A stretch of DNA of 7,365 nucleotides from contig CAMHPM010000072.1 of assembly GCA_946187025.1 (NCBI GenBank), positions 1 through 7,365 on the forward strand, in the 5' to 3' direction. This document shows positions 5,475-7,365 of this stretch, in pieces (position 1 is the first letter of the stretch; every line of letters begins with the position of its first letter). The position numbers and the translations under genes are program-made. The notes below the pieces were generated by a model that saw only the letters and a list, made by a program, of their open reading frames with translations, was not told the DNA's origin and did not search any database. Origin of the DNA: an uncultured Prevotellaceae bacterium (GTDB lineage: Bacteria; Bacteroidota; Bacteroidia; Bacteroidales; Bacteroidaceae).

Positions 5475-6568
5475 GGTGCAACCTTTGCCAGATGTGAGAG
5501 CACAAGTGCGATTCCTACGAGTGCGTCGCGTCCGTAGTGTGCCTGTGGATAGATTACTCCACCGTTTCCTTCGCCTCCGATGATGGCATTCGTCTCTTTC
5601 ATCTTGGTCACCACGTTTACTTCGCCCACAGCAGCTGCGTTATACTGCTTTCCGTATTTCTCGGTCACATCTCTGAGAGCCCTGGTTGACGACAGGTTGC
5701 TCACTGTGTTGCCCGGTGTCACGCTCAGTACGTAGTCGGCAGCGGTGACGAGTGTATATTCCTCGCCATACATTGTTCCGTCTTCACATATCATGGCCAG
5801 ACGGTCAACATCGGGATCGACCACAAATGCAACATCATGTTCGCCTTTGCGCATGAGGTTCATGATGTCGCCGAGGTTCTTCTCTAGAGGTTCAGGATTG
5901 TGCTGGAAGTCGCCGGTTGGGTCGTCGTAGAGTGGGGTGATGGTTTCTACTCCGAGTTGTTTGAGCAGCATTGGCAGTATGATTCCTCCAACCGAGTTGA
6001 CCGAGTCGAATGCAACTCGGAATTGTGCCTCCTTGATTGCAGGCACATCGACGAGTGGCAGATTGAGCACAAGGTCGATATGTCGCTGGTTGTAGGTGTC
6101 GTCTTCGCGATAGTGTCCGAGGTGGTCAACGTCGGCATAGTCGAAGTCTTCACGTTCGGCAATGCTAAGCACCTCGTTGCCTTCGGCTGCGTTGAGGAAT
6201 TCGCCACGGTGGTTGAGCAGTTTCAGCGCGTTCCAGTGGCGTGGGTTGTGGCTTGCTGTGATGATGATACCGCCACATGCGCCTTCCATCGTTACAGCCA
6301 GTTCGGTGGTCGGGGTGGATGCAAGACCTATGTTCACTACATCGAATCCCATACCCATGAGTGTGCCACATACTACGTTTTTCACCATCTCGCCTGAGAT
6401 GCGTGCGTCGCGTCCCACTACGATTTTGTTGCTATCCATTGTCGATGTGCGACGTATGAGTGTTGCATACGCCGATGTGAACTTCACTATGTCAAGCGGG
6501 TTGAGTCCTTCGCCGGCCTTGCCGCCGATGGTTCCCCTGATTCCGGATATTGATTTGATTAAACTCAT
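5462..6568 (-). CDS. glmM: Phosphoglucosamine mutase, N-terminal part (frame broken)
   Basis: GlmM interconverts glucosamine-6-phosphate and glucosamine-1-phosphate in the cytoplasm, on the way to UDP-GlcNAc for peptidoglycan and LPS. This 368-aa piece has the start MSLIKSISGIRGT, the phosphoserine loop TASHNP (104-109, Ser106), the metal loop DPDVDR (251-256) and the sugar loop GGEGNGG (331-337). The native sequence ends near HLAK (359-362). The last six residues VAPCRN are out-of-frame readout before a stop, and domain 4 continues in another frame (5178-5474). A related hexose phosphomutase is possible, but the neighbouring lipoprotein gene and the whole-length match favour GlmM. The start is the family's usual one; the leader is AT-rich with no Shine-Dalgarno. 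The gene follows the lipoprotein gene by 98 nt and is probably co-transcribed with it. An essential gene with a frameshift suggests either a base error at the AAAGG run or recoding. Confidence 0.93.
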   Translation of the reverse strand: MSLIKSISGIRGTIGGKAGEGLNPLDIVKFTSAYATLIRRTSTMDSNKIVVGRDARISGEMVKNVVCGTLMGMGFDVVNIGLASTPTTELAVTMEGACGGIIITASHNPRHWNALKLLNHRGEFLNAAEGNEVLSIAEREDFDYADVDHLGHYREDDTYNQRHIDLVLNLPLVDVPAIKEAQFRVAFDSVNSVGGIILPMLLKQLGVETITPLYDDPTGDFQHNPEPLEKNLGDIMNLMRKGEHDVAFVVDPDVDRLAMICEDGTMYGEEYTLVTAADYVLSVTPGNTVSNLSSTRALRDVTEKYGKQYNAAAVGEVNVVTKMKETNAIIGGEGNGGVIYPQAHYGRDALVGIALVLSHLAKVAPCRN

Positions 6569-6616
6569 ATTGTATTTGTTCTGTTTTTGTTTTAATCCAT
6601 GTTTTTTCCTGAGGTG

Positions 6617-6643
6617 TAAGTCAGAAGTATATTATATAAGTCA
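6617..6643 (-). promoter_or_regulatory. Direct repeat TGACTTA upstream of glmM
   Basis: In the 98-nt gap before glmM, TGACTTA (read on the - strand) occurs twice, at 6637-6643 and 6617-6623, exactly 20 nt apart, about two helical turns. Between them lies an AT-rich TATATAATATA stretch. It may be an operator or part of a weak internal promoter; no good TAnnTTTG box is present. Chance is possible for 7-mers in AT-rich DNA. Confidence 0.3.
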
Positions 6644-6666
6644 AGAATCATTACTGCTTTGATGTT

Positions 6667-7329
6667 TCAGATTCCGAGTTGATAGGATATCTCGTAGAAC
6701 ATCGGCAACACGTAGTTGCTTGCGTTTTGTGTTCCAGACGAGTGTGGCACGATGAGTCTCACTTTTGCAATTTTCCCCGAGTTGCGTGTAAGCCTTATGT
6801 ATGCCAACGGCTTCAGCCATCCCTGTGGCACGTACGACGATTTGCTGTTCGACATCATGTTGCCCTGGGTGAACGAGGCGGTGTATTGCAGGCTTCGGTG
6901 GGTGTATTTGCATAGCATCTTATCTACGATACTCGAGCTGTAGAGGTTTGTGCTGGTAACGGCCCCTGCCTTTATGTCGTATTCCATGAAGCGGCACAGT
7001 ATGGTTTTGCTTATGGTGCTGTCGGCCGATTGCTCTTTTGCCATCTCGACAAAAGTCTTGCCTGCACCGCGGCTTATCACCTGCATGTATATACCGTCTT
7101 CTTCAAACAGTACATACTCATTCTGCAGTGTGTCGGTGGTCGAGTCCTGAGCTGCGAATTGTTCTTCGCTTATCACCTTAATCGGTCCGCCAAATTCGTT
7201 GTCTTTCAGGAAATTCTCTATCGCACGCTTTTCCTTCTTTTTCATTTCGGCGTAAGTCTCCTCGTCGTGGCAGCTGGCAGTTACGCATATTACCACAATT
7301 GCAGCCAATATATATATAATGTGTCTCAT
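6667..7329 (-). CDS. DUF4827-like lipoprotein upstream of glmM
   Basis: A 220-aa predicted lipoprotein. Residues 1-19 are a signal peptide (Arg2, hydrophobic 4-17) ending in a lipobox-like VTASC with Cys20 as the acylated residue, so it should be anchored in the envelope facing the periplasm or outside. Residues 27-45 form a charged helix (KKKEKRAIENFLKD). The rest is mixed alpha/beta and ends in KVRLIVPHSSGT (189-200) and YVLPMFYEISYQLG (206-219), a pattern reminiscent of the C-terminal strands of FKBP-type folds. From memory this is the DUF4827 family of Bacteroidales, which is often found beside glmM; no enzymatic activity is established. The start is set by the signal peptide. glmM follows after 98 nt on the same strand. 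The family name is moderately sure, the lipoprotein call better. Confidence 0.8.
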   Translation of the reverse strand: MRHIIYILAAIVVICVTASCHDEETYAEMKKKEKRAIENFLKDNEFGGPIKVISEEQFAAQDSTTDTLQNEYVLFEEDGIYMQVISRGAGKTFVEMAKEQSADSTISKTILCRFMEYDIKAGAVTSTNLYSSSIVDKMLCKYTHRSLQYTASFTQGNMMSNSKSSYVPQGWLKPLAYIRLTRNSGKIAKVRLIVPHSSGTQNASNYVLPMFYEISYQLGI

Positions 7330-7332
7330 CTT

Positions 7333-7364
7333 GAGCTTGTGAGTTTTTGAGTTTTTGAGTTTTT
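7333..7364. repeat. 8-nt tandem repeat GAGTTTTT at the window edge
   Basis: Three perfect copies of GAGTTTTT (7341-7364) are preceded by a degenerate copy GAGCTTGT (7333-7340), and the array runs to within one base of the window end, so its full length is unknown. It lies immediately upstream of the lipoprotein start on the - strand (AAAAACTC units), within its leader or promoter. Confidence 0.8.
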
Positions 7365-7365
7365 A

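Noticed and set aside
5900..6662. Two + strand frames of about 165 codons antisense to glmM
   Set aside because: Low-complexity translations without recognisable domains, opposite a strongly conserved enzyme gene; they reflect codon bias of the real gene.

Overview
The window looks like chromosomal DNA from the Bacteroidales, most likely Prevotella or a close relative. This rests on four things: a textbook Bacteroidetes promoter (TTTG, 19 nt, TAACTTTG) before the small wHTH gene; gene starts with little or no Shine-Dalgarno sequence; the family make-up (GH95 fucosidase, DUF2582-type wHTH, DUF4827-like lipoprotein beside glmM); and typical Prevotella tail and surface-protein modules. No rRNA, tRNA, CRISPR array or transposase gene is visible.

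Layout. (1) 1-1046, + strand: the C-terminal part of a GH95 alpha-L-fucosidase, cut by the window edge and ending in a short Prevotella-type tail. (2) 1047-1484: a 438-nt AT-rich gap without a gene. Its main feature is a composite inverted repeat of about 153 nt (1143-1295) with an exact inner palindrome and AT-rich palindromic words every ~21 nt. A probable promoter for the next gene lies at its right end. (3) 1485-4514, + strand: a 1009-aa secreted protein. An N-terminal dockerin-like pair of calcium loops sits between two diverged copies of a short beta module, followed by about 800 residues I do not recognise. (4) 4515-4738: a gap with a hairpin and a strong promoter. (5) 4739-4948, + strand: a 69-aa winged-helix protein closed by a strong terminator that may work in both directions. 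(6) 4949-5177: a convergent gap rich in ATTCATG/CATGAAT words. (7) 5178-6568, - strand: phosphoglucosamine mutase (glmM), broken into two overlapping frames by a -1 shift. (8) 6667-7329, - strand: a DUF4827-like lipoprotein directly upstream of glmM and probably co-transcribed with it, preceded by an 8-nt tandem repeat at the window edge.

How the genes relate. The GH95 enzyme fits host- or plant-glycan foraging. The dockerin-like protein is an exported, probably surface-associated protein of unknown role; the long gap suggests it is transcribed separately. The lipoprotein and glmM form a housekeeping envelope unit (amino-sugar supply for peptidoglycan and LPS). The points most worth a second look are the glmM frame break, which falls at the domain 3/domain 4 hinge and next to an A-AAG slip site, the composite palindrome at 1143-1295, and the unusual architecture of the 1009-aa protein.
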